From Nymphaea colorata (lineage: Eukaryota > Streptophyta > Magnoliopsida > Nymphaeales > Nymphaeaceae): a DNA stretch of 64,000 nt. Positions 22,761-33,960 of the stretch are shown here, in pieces. The stretch is taken from positions 23,498,802 through 23,562,801 of the forward strand of contig NC_045145.1 in the NCBI RefSeq assembly GCF_008831285.2, written 5' to 3'. The notes beneath the pieces were generated by a model, which saw only the letters and a program-made list of their open reading frames with translations, ran no database searches and was not told the DNA's origin. The number at the start of each line of letters is the position of its first letter. Within the stretch, counting starts at the first letter, position 1. Made by a program: the position numbers and the translations under genes.

Positions 22761-23696
22761 TAATCTGGGGAGTGGTTCAGACTACGACCCAAATTTATCG
22801 AGTGATTTCACAATCCTTCGCTTCGCTTCTGCTTTTCGACTGTGGAGTTACAGACAAGGAAAAGAAGAAAACTATGCGGTGAAATTCAAAATCATCCGAA
22901 ATATGATGAGAAACACCATGATCAAAGGCCAAGGGAAAGGGAAGAAGGCGAAAAAAATTCAGAAATGCCACCATTTTTTCAAAGAAAATCGGTTATTCGG
23001 CGGTTCTCGCGTCTCTTAACTGCAAATTTTAGTCCGAAAACAACCGCATTCTCTTCCCGTTGGACGTTGGATAATATGGTGCGGCAGATTCGCCAGCAAC
23101 TCCAAGACTGCACTCACTCTCCCTTTTTATCCATGGCATGGCTGCTCTGAGATGACAAAGGAGCCCCTCCATCCGGTAGAAAACAAAATACTGAAATAGT
23201 ACAAACGCTTGCAGAAATTACCCTTAATTGTCAACATATGACTTTATTTCTTTTCGTGCAATTTTTTTTTACTACACTAGGTTAAATTTATGTAGCATGC
23301 TTTATTTTATGACTATTTCATCAATCGGTTTAAAAAATTAGACAATTTCATAAAATAATCTTGCTGCTAAATAATTTTTGCAGACCCCAAGAACCTTGTG
23401 CAGCGCAAAGTTGTTTGTATACTTTATTAGGTTATCAACATTTAATTTGGTCATAATCCACAATTAGAAGTGAAAAATAAATTTTGCAAAGGATACGTTT
23501 ACATGAGGATGCTTCTGTAATTTTAACGCCATTAGTATTTTGATTTCTGTAGCCCTCGGCTTTCGAACAAAAAGGAGTACCTCCAATGACTATGATGCTA
23601 ATAATATGAGGATTGAGCTTCTCATATTAGTTCCAGACAGGTGACAGTGGTCATAGTTGGTGATGATGGTAGAGACTGATATGACTCGGACACATG

Positions 23697-23890
23697 TCAG
23701 ACTCCTACTTCAGCGAAACCGATGATGACCATCTGCAGGTGCCCGTCGGCTCCCCGGACTACCAGAAACCGAAGCCTAAAACTTTGAGAAAAAGAAAAGA
23801 CTTGCAGGATCTCCGACTGGGTGACATCAGCTAAGAAGATATCCTGAGTTTGCTCCGGCCAGTGCAGCCGAATCATCAGCCAGGTGAATG
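23697..23890 (+). pseudogene. Captured exon in left palindrome arm (broken)
   Basis: The plus strand reads SDSYFSETDDDHLQVPVGS, then KPK, then DLQDLRLGDIS, then a TAA, then EDILSLLRPVQPNHQPG, followed by GTGAAT, a possible donor. It is the same exon as 25178-25414 on the opposite arm, which has Tyr codon TAC/TAT-like sense at the stop position. The frame looks protein-coding (acidic, no low complexity), but I do not recognise the family. Confidence 0.45.
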
Positions 23891-25177
23891 CCCGAAGTGG
23901 AAGATCATGAGATGTTCTGCAGATCAATAGGCCACTCATGTATCTTTGGCGCATGGCAAGAGGTGCACTGTGAAATAAATGTGCCATTAGTGTCATTTCC
24001 CTATGTACTAATTTGCTGGGGTTGTTTGAAGGGATTGCAACTTATTAAATGTATGTATCCTCTTAAATGCCAAAGTAAGCTGTGCTCAAGGGATGACTAT
24101 GATATTGCACTACCAACCAAGCCATGACAGGCAGCTATGAGCATTTATATTTTTTCTTTATTTATAACTTAGAAAGTGCAAAAGGGATTTTATTGCCAAT
24201 AAGGATCGCCCTAGGTTGCAATCAAAATACTTCAAATATACCAATTGGACATAGTTTGTTTCTTTGTGCAATTGGATTGATTCGTAGGACGTAGAGCACA
24301 ACAACCTCTAAGATAAACGGTGATGAGGTTCTTTTAATTTTGATTAGCGTCCTTATAAAATTGACTTAGTCCTAGGAGTGCAAACGGGTCAATTTTAGAT
24401 AGATGAATACATTTAAAATCAGTTCAGGATGGTCTTGGGCAGACTCGTACACAATTAAAAGGAGGAAAAAGCTTGATAGGAAGACCTGATCACGAAGGTT
24501 TCGTGTGTGACAAAAATCTCTTCCTTTTTCCTTTCTGTTTTGGAAGTCAAACCACCGCATTTTGTCAAAACAGAAAGGAAAAAGGAACAGATTTTTGTCA
24601 CACACGAAACCTTCGTGATCAGGTCTTCCTATCAAGCTTTTTCCTCCTTTTAATTGTGTACGAGTCTGCCCAAGACCATCCTGAACTGATTTTAAATGTA
24701 TTCATCTATCTAAAATTGACCCGTTTGCACTCCTAGGACTAAGTCAATTTTATAAGGACGCTAATCAAAATTAAAAGAACCTCATCACCGTTTATCTTAG
24801 AGGTTGTTGTGCTCTACGTCCTACGAATCAATCCAATTGCACAAAGAAACAAACTATGTCCAATTGGTATATTTGAAGTATTTTGATTGCAACCTAGGGC
24901 GATCCTTATTGGCAATAAAATCCCTTTTGCACTTTCTAAGTTATAAATAAAGAAAAAATATAAATGCTCATAGCTGCCTGTCATGGCTTGGTTGGTAGTG
25001 CAATATCATAGTCATCCCTTGAGCACAGCTTACTTTGGCATTTAAGAGGATACATACATTTAATAAGTTGCAATCCCTTCAAACAACCCCAGCAAATTAG
25101 TACATAGGGAAATGACACTAATGGCACATTTATTTCACAGTGCACCTCTTGCCATGCGCCAAAGATACATGAGTGGC

Positions 25178-25414
25178 CTATTGATCTGCAGAACATCTCA
25201 TGATCTTCCACTTCGGGCATTCACCTGGCTGATGATTCGGCTGCACTGGCCGGAGCAAACTCAGGATATCTTCGTAGCTGATGTCAACCAGTCGGAGATC
25301 CTGCAAGTCTTTTCCTTTTCTCAAAGTCTCAGGCTTCGGTTTTTGGTAGTCCGTGGAGCCGACGGGCACCTGCAGATGGTCATCATCGGTTTCGCTGAAG
25401 TAGGAGTCTGACAT
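25178..25414 (-). pseudogene. Captured exon in right palindrome arm (open)
   Basis: A 78-codon minus-strand frame encodes MSDSYFSETDDDHLQVPVGS, then KPKPETLRKGKDLQDLRLVD, ISYEDILSLLRPVQPNHQPG and a tail. The sequence is hydrophilic and acidic. The motif before the possible donor (CCAG|GTGAAT on the minus strand) is conserved between arms. It is probably an exon of a host gene picked up by the repeat; the donor gene is unknown to me. Confidence 0.4.
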
Positions 25415-26447
25415 GTGTCCCAGTCATATCAGTCTCGACCATCATCACCAACTATGACCACTGTCACCTTGTCTGGAACTAATATGAGGAGCTCAATCCT
25501 CATACTATTAGCATCGTGGTCATTAGAGTACTCCCTTTTATTCGAAAGTCGGGGGCTACTGAAATCAAAATACCAAATGGCGTTAAAATTGCAGAAGCAT
25601 CCTCATGTAAACGTATCCTTCACAAAATTTATTTTTCACTTCTAATTGCAGATTATGACCAAATTAAATGTTGATAACCTAATAGAGTATACAAACAACT
25701 TGGCGCTGCATAAGGTTCTTGGAGTCTGTAATTAACAGCAAGATTATTTTGTGAAATTGTCTAATTTTCGAAACAAATTGATGAAATAGTCAAAAAATAA
25801 AACATGCTACATAAATTTAACCGAGTTTAGTAAAAAAAATTGAACGAAAAGAAATAAAGTTATATGTTGACAATTAAGGGTAATTTCTGCAAGCGTGAGT
25901 ACTATTTTGTTTTCTACCGGATGGAGGGGCTCCTTTGTCATCTCAGAGCAGCCATGCCATGGATAAAAAGGGAGAGTGAGTGCAGTCTTGGAGTTGCTCT
26001 CTTCTGTAGCCGCTGAGTCGAATCTGCCGCACCATATTTTCCAACGTCCAACGGGAAGAGAATGCGGTTGTTTTAGGACCAAAATTTGCAGTTAAGAGAC
26101 GCGAGAACCGCCGAATAACCGATTTTCTTTGAAAAAATGGTGGCGTTTCTGAAATTTTTTCGCCTTCTTCCCTTTCCCTTGGCCTTTGATCATAGGGTTT
26201 CTCATCATATTTCAGATGATTTTGAATTTCACCGCATAGTTTTCTTCTTTTCCTTCTGTAACTCCACAGTCGAAAAGCAGAAGCTAAGCGAAGGATTGTG
26301 AAATCACTCGATAAATTTGGGTCGTAGTTGAACCACTCCCCAGATTATGCTTGATTTTTCGAGGGACACAACCAACCAAAAAAATTCGGTCGTGTTTGAC
26401 TTGACTATTAGTCCAATGAATTTTCCTTTCCCAAAACTTAGGTGCAT

Positions 26448-27104
26448 GTTCCACCCTCTCGTTTGACTCATTGGAAATATGAAATTGAAAAGAAGTTTTT
26501 AGAAACTTATTTTAATAATTAAAGAAATGAAAACAAAATGCCGACTTTCAAGAAATAAGTTTAAATTAAATGCTAGATAATTCTATTATTATTTGGATTC
26601 ATATTCAATTGAGAGACAAGGAAACAAAGAGAGCAGGAGAAGGGCAAGAACCAGTTCACTTGGTTTCTACAAAGAATCAAACTAAGGACTTGGTTACTAT
26701 ACACCATCTAACCTAATTGGTTGCACTATCGGTGAGAAGAGAGAGAGACTCCAAAAATGATCATGGAGCATTTTTTTAATATTAATTCATGATTTTTTAT
26801 TTTTTTCTTTCTATTAACTGTTAATTTAGAAATAAATAAAAGGCTGAAGTGGTTTCTTATAAGTTTGCCACCTAAAGGCACATACCAATTTCACGTGTAT
26901 CTGGTTTGCATTTGCACTTAGAAAAAGGAAATTGAGCATTTTCAATAGTGCCTCTATTAACGTTCAATTTAGAATAAGTAGAAGGCTGAAGTTGATAAGT
27001 TAAGCACCTAATGGTACATACCAATTTCTATATCTACGTGTTTGTAAAGTGTTTTACATTTGCACTTGAAAAAAGGAGATGGACCATTTTCAATATGGCC
27101 ACGA
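26448..27104. repeat. Two tandem diverged copies of a dispersed repeat
   Basis: About 26841-26975 and 26976-27100 are two copies of one unit with the words 'aggctgaagt', 'cataccaatttc', 'tttgcacttgaaaa' and 'ccattttcaat'. A third, inverted copy lies at about 63288-63380. No gene is seen in this interval. Confidence 0.6.
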
Positions 27105-28045
27105 GACCTATATCACTACTAAATGAATATCCATTTTTTATATTAATATACATCCTGCCATACTTTCCTTCCTATCTAAGTACCTATTTTGAACCAATAA
27201 AACAGTAAAAACATGAAATTTTAAAGACCTATACTAGCTTTTGTTACATTCGGGTTTGAAATAGCCGTCATACTGAAAAGTGAAAACACAAAAATAGTGA
27301 GGAACAATGCATAACAACAGAAACAAGAAGAGTTGTACATTGAGTTGTGGAACTCGTACATGTGACTTTCAATAGTCAAGAATGTATAGTACTAAGGTTG
27401 AAGGACATGGCTTTGGATGGTCACCAATGTGAAGCAATGGGCGCTTTATAGTAGATAATATATGGTACTTTTAGGAAGGAATCATTAATGATAGGTGATC
27501 AAATAAAAAATAGAGGGAAATATGAAAATAAATCTTTTTTTTATTTGTTTTAAACAGAGAAATTGTTGTGTTTAGTAAACTTTGGATTGTATCATCTTCA
27601 CTTATTATGACAATCAATACTATCGAGGAAGGAATCATTAATGGTAGGTGATCAAATAAGAAATGGGAGGAAATATGAAAATAAATCTTTTTTTTATTTG
27701 TTTTAAACATAAAAAATTGTTGTGTTTAGTAAACTTTGGATTTTATCATCTTCACTTATTATAACAATCGATACTATCCATTTTTTAAATTTGTTTTTCC
27801 AATCTTTCATGATTAATGTCAATGAGTGTCAAATTTGATTTTCTATGTGGGCAGTTTATAAAGATTTTTTTCCCAACTTTACAATGCAAAAATTGATTGG
27901 TAAGATTGTATATACTAAGAAAAATGTCGTTATATAGTTGGAATACTTGAAAAGTAAAGGGGGAAGATGATAAAAGGAATCCTTGTTGTCAGTGGTGCAT
28001 ATTTTCTTTTTATTCATGGGTAAGTACCTACCCAAATGGTTGGGC
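27105..28045. repeat. Ancient repeat shared with 5.9-6.7 kb
   Basis: Direct-orientation partner of about 5915-6725. Within it 27473-27625 and 27626-27778 form a 153-bp tandem duplication starting 'aggaaggaatcattaatg'. The minus-strand frame 27471-27710 spans both units and is a by-product. Confidence 0.65.
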
Positions 28046-28996
28046 AGGACTTGTATTGGTACATGTGAGACATATGTTTCCACCTAATTTTCCTCACTAT
28101 AGCGGATATTTTCCTTTACTAAGTTTTTAAATTCGTCCTTATCTTTTCTTTTTAGCTAGACAAGTTTATTTTTTAGGTTAATGTTGTTTAGATGCAAAGC
28201 TGTTGATTGATGACTCCCTTCTTTTTGTTAATAAGGAATGAAAAAAAAATACATCTTTGAAAAAGAAAAGTGATTGAATACTAGCCAAAGGATCAATAAG
28301 AGACTTGAAGACCTCCTTTGCAGGATTTGCAATTCCTAACTACCGTTCTAATTATAGTTTTGTTCTTAGGCATATGTAGGTGCGAGTACCTCATGATTAA
28401 TGTCAATGAGTGTCAAATTTGATTTTCCATGTGGGCAGTTTATAAAGATTTCTTTTCCCTCCTTTACAACGCAAAAATTGATTGGTAGGATTGTATATAC
28501 TAAGAAAAATGTCAATATATAGTTGGAATACTTGAAAATCAAAAGGGGAAGATGGTAAAAGTAATCCTTGTTGTCAGTGGTGCGTATTTTCTTTTAGTCA
28601 TGGATAAGTACCTATCCAAATGGTTGGGCATGACTTGTATTGGTACATGCGAGGGCATATGTTTCTACATAATTTTCCTCACTATAGCGGATATTTATCC
28701 TTTACTAAGTTTTAAAATCCGTCCTTATCTTTTCTTTTTATCTAGACAAGTTTATTTTTTAGGTTAATGCTGTTCAGATGCAAAGCTGTTGGGAGATTTC
28801 TCCCTTCCTTTTTCTTAATAAAGAATGAAAAAAAATACGTCCTTGCAAAAAAAGAAAAAGAAAAAAACAAGTCATTGAATACTAGGCTAAAGATTAGGCC
28901 AAAGGATCAATAAGAGACTTGAAGACGTCCTTTGCAGGATTTGCAACTCCTAATTATAGTCCTGTTCTTAGCCATATGTAGGGGCAAGTACCTCGT
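27811..28996. repeat. Tandem duplication of about 590 bp
   Basis: Unit 1 (27811-28394) and unit 2 (28395-28996) both start 'gattaatgtcaatgagtgtc' and share 'gttggaatacttgaaaa', 'cttgttgtcagtggtgc', 'ttgcaggatttgcaa' and 'catatgtaggtgcgagtac'. The units are visibly diverged. No coding sequence is supported. Confidence 0.8.
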
Positions 28997-29057
28997 GCCT
29001 TGCCTTTTATAAGTTCTCAACTGTTTGTTGCAACCTTTGCTTCCAACATTTAGGTTC

Positions 29058-29480
29058 TAGGGATGTCAAAGGATCAAATACGAATGGGTTAAACTCATAA
29101 TCATATCCATTCTCATGGATATTCGCATGCTCACATTCAAATTCAGATTCAAATATGAATGAAAAAAAAAATATCATATCTGAATTTGAATTTGATATCC
29201 GATATCACAATTCGAATTTGATCTGGATTTGAATTTGAATCCAAATTTTGAACAGTATCTGACTGATTTTCAAAAGGTAAGGGTATTCGATATATGATGT
29301 TTGTTTTAAACTAAATCTAACGCGAATCTGAATCCATATCCGAATCCCATCGGTTGTCACTTTTTAAATCTGAATATGATCTACTTTGTTAATCGGGTAC
29401 TTTTTTTTTTCTGGGAGTTTCGATTGGATATTCGATCTAGATTGGATATTCGATCTAATTTGGATACATTGATATCCCTA
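29058..29480. mobile_element. Probable small terminal-inverted-repeat element
   Basis: It starts TAGGGATGTCAA and ends TTGATATCCCTA, inverted ends of about 12 bp with one mismatch. The interior is built of 'gaatttgaat', 'tccgatat' and 'gaatccgaat'-like words. I find no clean target duplication. A related start, 'tagggatgtca', occurs at 30490, followed by the same style of sequence to about 30880. Confidence 0.45.
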
Positions 29481-31025
29481 ATTTCCACCAAGTAAGTTTA
29501 ATCATGGTTTCCCTAGGTCTCGAAGCAGTATTGAACCTTGGGAATACGAGGGAGACAAGGAGAAGAAATATATGCATAAGAAATATATGCTCTTGGGTGC
29601 TTATTTTCAAACCATCTTTTGCACTCATGACATACACAAACCGGTTGTGTTAGCATTGCTCCTCCCGTATTGGAAGCCAAGGATTTGGTCTAACGTTGAC
29701 TCACAACCCAAGGAAAATCAAACTTATATGTGTCAAATTGGTGCACTAATTTTTTGTGGGCTAGTATGATTAATGACTAAAATACCTTCAGTTTACACTT
29801 GAAAAAAGGAGAAAAATTTAAAAGAAAAAGTAAAAAAAACTATATAGGACATTTTTAACAAATTACCAAAATGTCCTTCCTCCCTCAATGCGTGCAACTT
29901 TCTTTCAAGGAAAATATCTCCCTTAAAGCGCACTACTAATCAACGAGCTTATATCCTCCCACACAGAGCTTTATTTGTTTTCCTTGTGCACTTTAGTATT
30001 CCTATGCTTCCAAGTGGCTATGGAAAAGGAAATACGCAAACATTGTCTCCAAACATTGTCTCCACCACTTTAGCATTCCTATGCTTTCTTTCTAGGGTAC
30101 GTTTGATGCACCCAGAAAAATGTCCGGTGGTAGCCACTTTTTTCATGAAAGTCATGGACTTTGAATGTTTCCACCAATCATGATTGGATTTGGAAAAATG
30201 ATCCATGGAAAAAAAAAAGTCAGATTCATCTGTCTTCATTTTTTCCTACCAAATTTTTTTTGATAGTTTCCCTTGACTTCTTTGGCTATGGTTTTTATCG
30301 TTTGGATTGTACAATGAGTCAAGCCAACTCGAGTTTAAATGATAAGCTTGACTTGAGCTCAACACGTTTGTAAATGAGTTGATTTTGAGGTTAACTGAAA
30401 ACTTCAATTTATAAATGAGTCGATTCAAGAACTTGAACTTAACCGAAACTTGAATTTATAACTTAGTTGAGTTTGAGTTACATGAAGTATAGGGATGTCA
30501 GCATAACCGATTTGAATCGAACATCAAAACAATGAGCTCAGAAAAAAAAATCAGATATAAAAAAAAATATATGATTAAGAAATGGATAAGATTCAGATTT
30601 AAGAAATGACATCCGATCGGATTTGGATTGGGATATACATAAATATTTGGTTGGATTTAGATATGGAATCAGATTGGATGTATTTTTAAACAAATATCTT
30701 ATATCTAATGCTTTTACATATTGAAAATCGGCCAATTTGGTTCAAATTTCAGATTCGCATTCAGGTATGAATGAAGAAATCAGATTTAAATTGAATTCGA
30801 ATTGTGAAATCAGATTTTGGATTTGAATGTTTTTGTTCATATTCCGAATATGTGAATATCTGAAATGACAGATACAGTTAAAGGTGTATATGATTCATTA
30901 AACTTGAGTAAGATCGTTTAATGTAGGTTATCTTTGTTTTTTTGTCATAATTTTCAAATTTAAAACAAAGGATAGAAATGAACATCATCATGCTTCAATA
31001 AGTCGGGCTAGGGTTAGGACGCGGT
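29481..31025. other. No gene seen; repeat debris
   Basis: About 29505-29560 ('tctcgaagcagtattgaacc') is echoed at about 61313-61345, so it is dispersed-repeat debris. 30490-30880 resembles the small element at 29058. 'ccaaacattgtctcc' is repeated at 30039-30066. No gene is supported. Confidence 0.4.
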
Positions 31026-31740
31026 TGTTATCACGCCAAATTTTTCAAAAAAGAACATTATTTTATTATTTGGATTTAAATTTTAGACCCAAAACAAATT
31101 TGTCACTATTCGATCCAAAATGAATTTATAAACCGTTGTCCAAACCCAAACACAAATTTCAAATTCAAAATCTAACCTTAGACGCGATATTCAAATCCAA
31201 AATTCAATTATTAGATTCAAATTAGATCTAAAATCCAAGTTTAGATCCAAATCGAGAATTCCAAACTCAAATTTCAAACCTGAATTCAAATTTTAAATTT
31301 TGGCTCCAAAACTCTTCCCTTTTGGATTCAAATTTTGAATTTGAATTTTGAATTTTAGATTCAAAACTCTTTCTTCTTGAATTCAAATATTGAATTCGAA
31401 TTTTAAATTTTGGCTCCTGAACTTTTCCCTCTTGAATTAAAATTTTGAATTCGAATTTTGAATTTTGGTTTCAAAATCTTTATAAATACCCCCACAATCC
31501 TCCCTTGCGAGCATGAGCTAACCCTTGGGGTATTTCTAATGCTTATAAGTTGAAGATTTGCCTCTTTTTCCATTTCTCGCTTATTCTCTAACCTTGGGAG
31601 GAAGCATCTCCAAGTTCAAACTCCTCAAGTGATCACAAGAAGACCTCTTAGAGGATTCATTTCATCATTTTGGAGTTTCATTTGAGGTGATCTTAGAATC
31701 ATTCAAAGAAGGAGGCTCATCCATATCCAAGGTATGTAAT
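31026..31740 (+). promoter_or_regulatory. LTR-like region with minisatellite and TATA box
   Basis: Starting at TGTTATCACGCCAAA (31026), the sequence passes a run of 'aaattttgaattcgaatttt' units in which a unit of about 59 bp occurs three times (about 31295-31475). It then reaches TATAAATACC (about 31483-31492) and a leader ending in CCAAG|GTATGTAAT (about 31732). This layout, a TG start, AT-rich U3, TATA box and long leader, resembles LTRs of plant Ty3/gypsy chromoviruses. No other end, partner LTR or coding region is found, so it may be a truncated or solo LTR. Confidence 0.35.
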
Positions 31741-32642
31741 CCTCCATTTTAATTTCCTCTTTTCCTCTTGCTACCTCCCCATGGTCATGCAAGAAAGCTC
31801 AAATGATTTCTTATCCGGAATCAAAAGCTATATCTTGAGTGCACTGAAAGTATAAGCAAGGAAGAATAAATTACATTTCTTCATTTTATCTCTAAAAATA
31901 TGCTTGTTATATTGTCTTACTCTTTATATAAGCTTGAGACAATGTTCATGCATGATATTCTAATTTTTCCTTAATTAATGAGCAAATGCAAGGTGGGTAT
32001 GAGTGTTTGAGGTTGGGATTTCTTCATTCTTGGTTGATTTTTGAGGTTGGGACTTATCCAAACTGGGAAAACCCTCCACGAATTTGTACATGTTAAGGTG
32101 AGTCTTCATGTCATTTTCACGCTTAGTTTATTTCTTAATCACCTGATTATGAACCCCAATGAGTACTTTGTCATTCTCCATTTAATGTACATTTGATTTT
32201 CTTTCATACCCAATGGTGGAAGAAATGTATGTTCTTAAAGCAACTAACTATGATTTTATGTTCATATTTAGAAGCATGTTTTTTAAAAGATTTTGAAAAC
32301 CAAATACACTCTCTAAAGCGGCCTTGGAGACTTAACTTAGGTTCTTGCATGAACCCAAGTTACCCTCCAGCATATATAAAAAATTAAAGTCAGCTATTTT
32401 TAATTTATTTTTTGATTTTAGTACTTATGAAGACATATGCATATTTACATGTTATATACATATGAGTGCACATGAATATCTTTCTTTGTCATTCTCCATT
32501 TATGATTTAACATACTTTCGCAAACTCTCTTATACGTATATATAAATATATATATGTGTATTCCATTTTCAAATCTCTCTCTCTTTTTCTAAAATGATCT
32601 TCTTTCTCTATTTGATTTAGACCTTATTTTTACAAGCTTTCA

Positions 32643-32683
32643 TATACGTATATATATATATATCTATATATATATATATATAT
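32643..32683. repeat. (TA)n microsatellite
   Basis: The dinucleotide array 'tatatata' is interrupted once by 'tatcta'. The flanking 31741-33660 is AT-rich without recognisable genes. Confidence 0.85.
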
Positions 32684-33699
32684 CTTTAAATCTTTGATTT
32701 TGTGATTATCAAGACCTCGTTCTCTCTCTTTTTCTCTATATTTCTCTTGTGATCAAATTTTTCATCTTTTCCATTCTTTTGAACATTTTTCTCTCAAGAT
32801 CTTTTTTATTTGCCGACTTCATCAAGACCAAATTTAAGTAATGACCCAACATTAATCATGCTTGAGGGTCTACAACCCGATTCTATTTTCAAAAACTTTT
32901 CTATTTTCATTAAAAATGTTTATTACAAAAATCTTAGATGTATGTGATGGTATGAATGTCTTTAGATGAATGTTGTTGTATGAAGGAATCATGTAGGATC
33001 AATGCATTCATGCATCCAAATTCACTTAACATTACAAATGAGCACAATCACATCTCTAAAAGAACTTAAGCAAAATGAGATAGAGCTCTAAATAGGTAGT
33101 AATCAAATTGGAGCAAAATCTCAAACCTACTTAAAGTCTTAGAGAACACTAAAGTAACTTCGAAATGATTTCTCAAGCTTTCCAAATGATATTTTCCAAT
33201 TCTAGTTTTCTCCAAAATGTTCCAACTCTCAAATAATTCTTCAAGAATATTTTCAAAAGTTGGAAACATCAAACTTTTAACATTTTTCTCAAACACTACA
33301 CTGCATATAGAATGAAAAAGATGTTCAAGTCAAAATGAAATGCATCAAGGATAAACATATCCCTTTGGGTTGATTACCCCGGTAAAGGCGTCGGGAGCAG
33401 TTACAAAATTGCTTTGTGGAATTCTAACTGTCAGATAAAACGCCAATTATCTGAAAATTTTACAGGCGAACCTTTTCAAAAATCAACAGCTCTTTTTTTG
33501 TAAATTTTGCATGGTGGGGTGGGCATGCTTGATTTATGCACTTTCAATCGATCTCAGATGATCTTGTTATTTGGAGTTAGACTTTTTATTATTTAGAGTT
33601 AAACTGGCAAACTTTCCATAGGCCATCTTCATGAGGCCGGAGAAACCAGAGAAACTGGCAAACTCTCCATGAGACTTCTTGTGGGCTTGGAAGGGCCTC

Positions 33700-33960
33700 A
33701 TGGGGCTAGCATAAGATTAGACATGACGTTTCTTGGAATGTGGGAGATGATGAGAAGTTTCTTTTTGTGGATTGAGAATTGGGTCTGGGTTTTATTACTC
33801 TATCTTATCAAGGAATCTTATATTATTTTAATTTTCAAAGTTCATACTATATTAAAGATCTATGACGCCTTGATATTAAACAAGTTGTCACAAATTCCAG
33901 GCTCCTATTGTATATTGTACTCCTTGTCGCCGTGGCTACATCATGGGACAAGTCGAACTC
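33700..33960 (+). pseudogene. Possible LINE ORF2 C-terminal remnant
   Basis: The plus strand can be read as VSWNVGDDEKFLFVDWELGL and then LSYQGILYYFNFQ.SYYIKDL in neighbouring frames. This recalls the plant LINE ORF2 pattern 'W.vGdG..i.FW.D.W.g...L...FP.Ly..s' after the reverse transcriptase. Stops are frequent. The identification rests on pattern only. Confidence 0.35.

Larger units (their letters stand above)
21336..26447. repeat. Large inverted repeat (foldback), arms of at least 1782 bp
   Basis: Left arm 22761-24542 and right arm 24566-26347 are both 1782 bp and are reverse complements with few differences, separated by a 23-base loop. Outside them the symmetry continues: 21336-21447 pairs with 26348-26447. 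The left arm was therefore split by a later insertion (21448-22760). The arms hold a captured exon-like frame (25178-25414 minus), but no transposase. The near-equal arms and tiny loop recall foldback elements or palindromes formed during repair. Confidence 0.9.

Noticed and set aside
23697-25414. Two independent genes on the palindrome arms
   Set aside because: The frames are mirror copies of one another produced by the inverted repeat, and one copy has a stop.
31026-33405. A complete solo gypsy LTR from TGTTATC to GTTACA
   Set aside because: The flanking 5-mers (GCGGT and AAATT) do not match, and the length is not supported by a second copy in the window.
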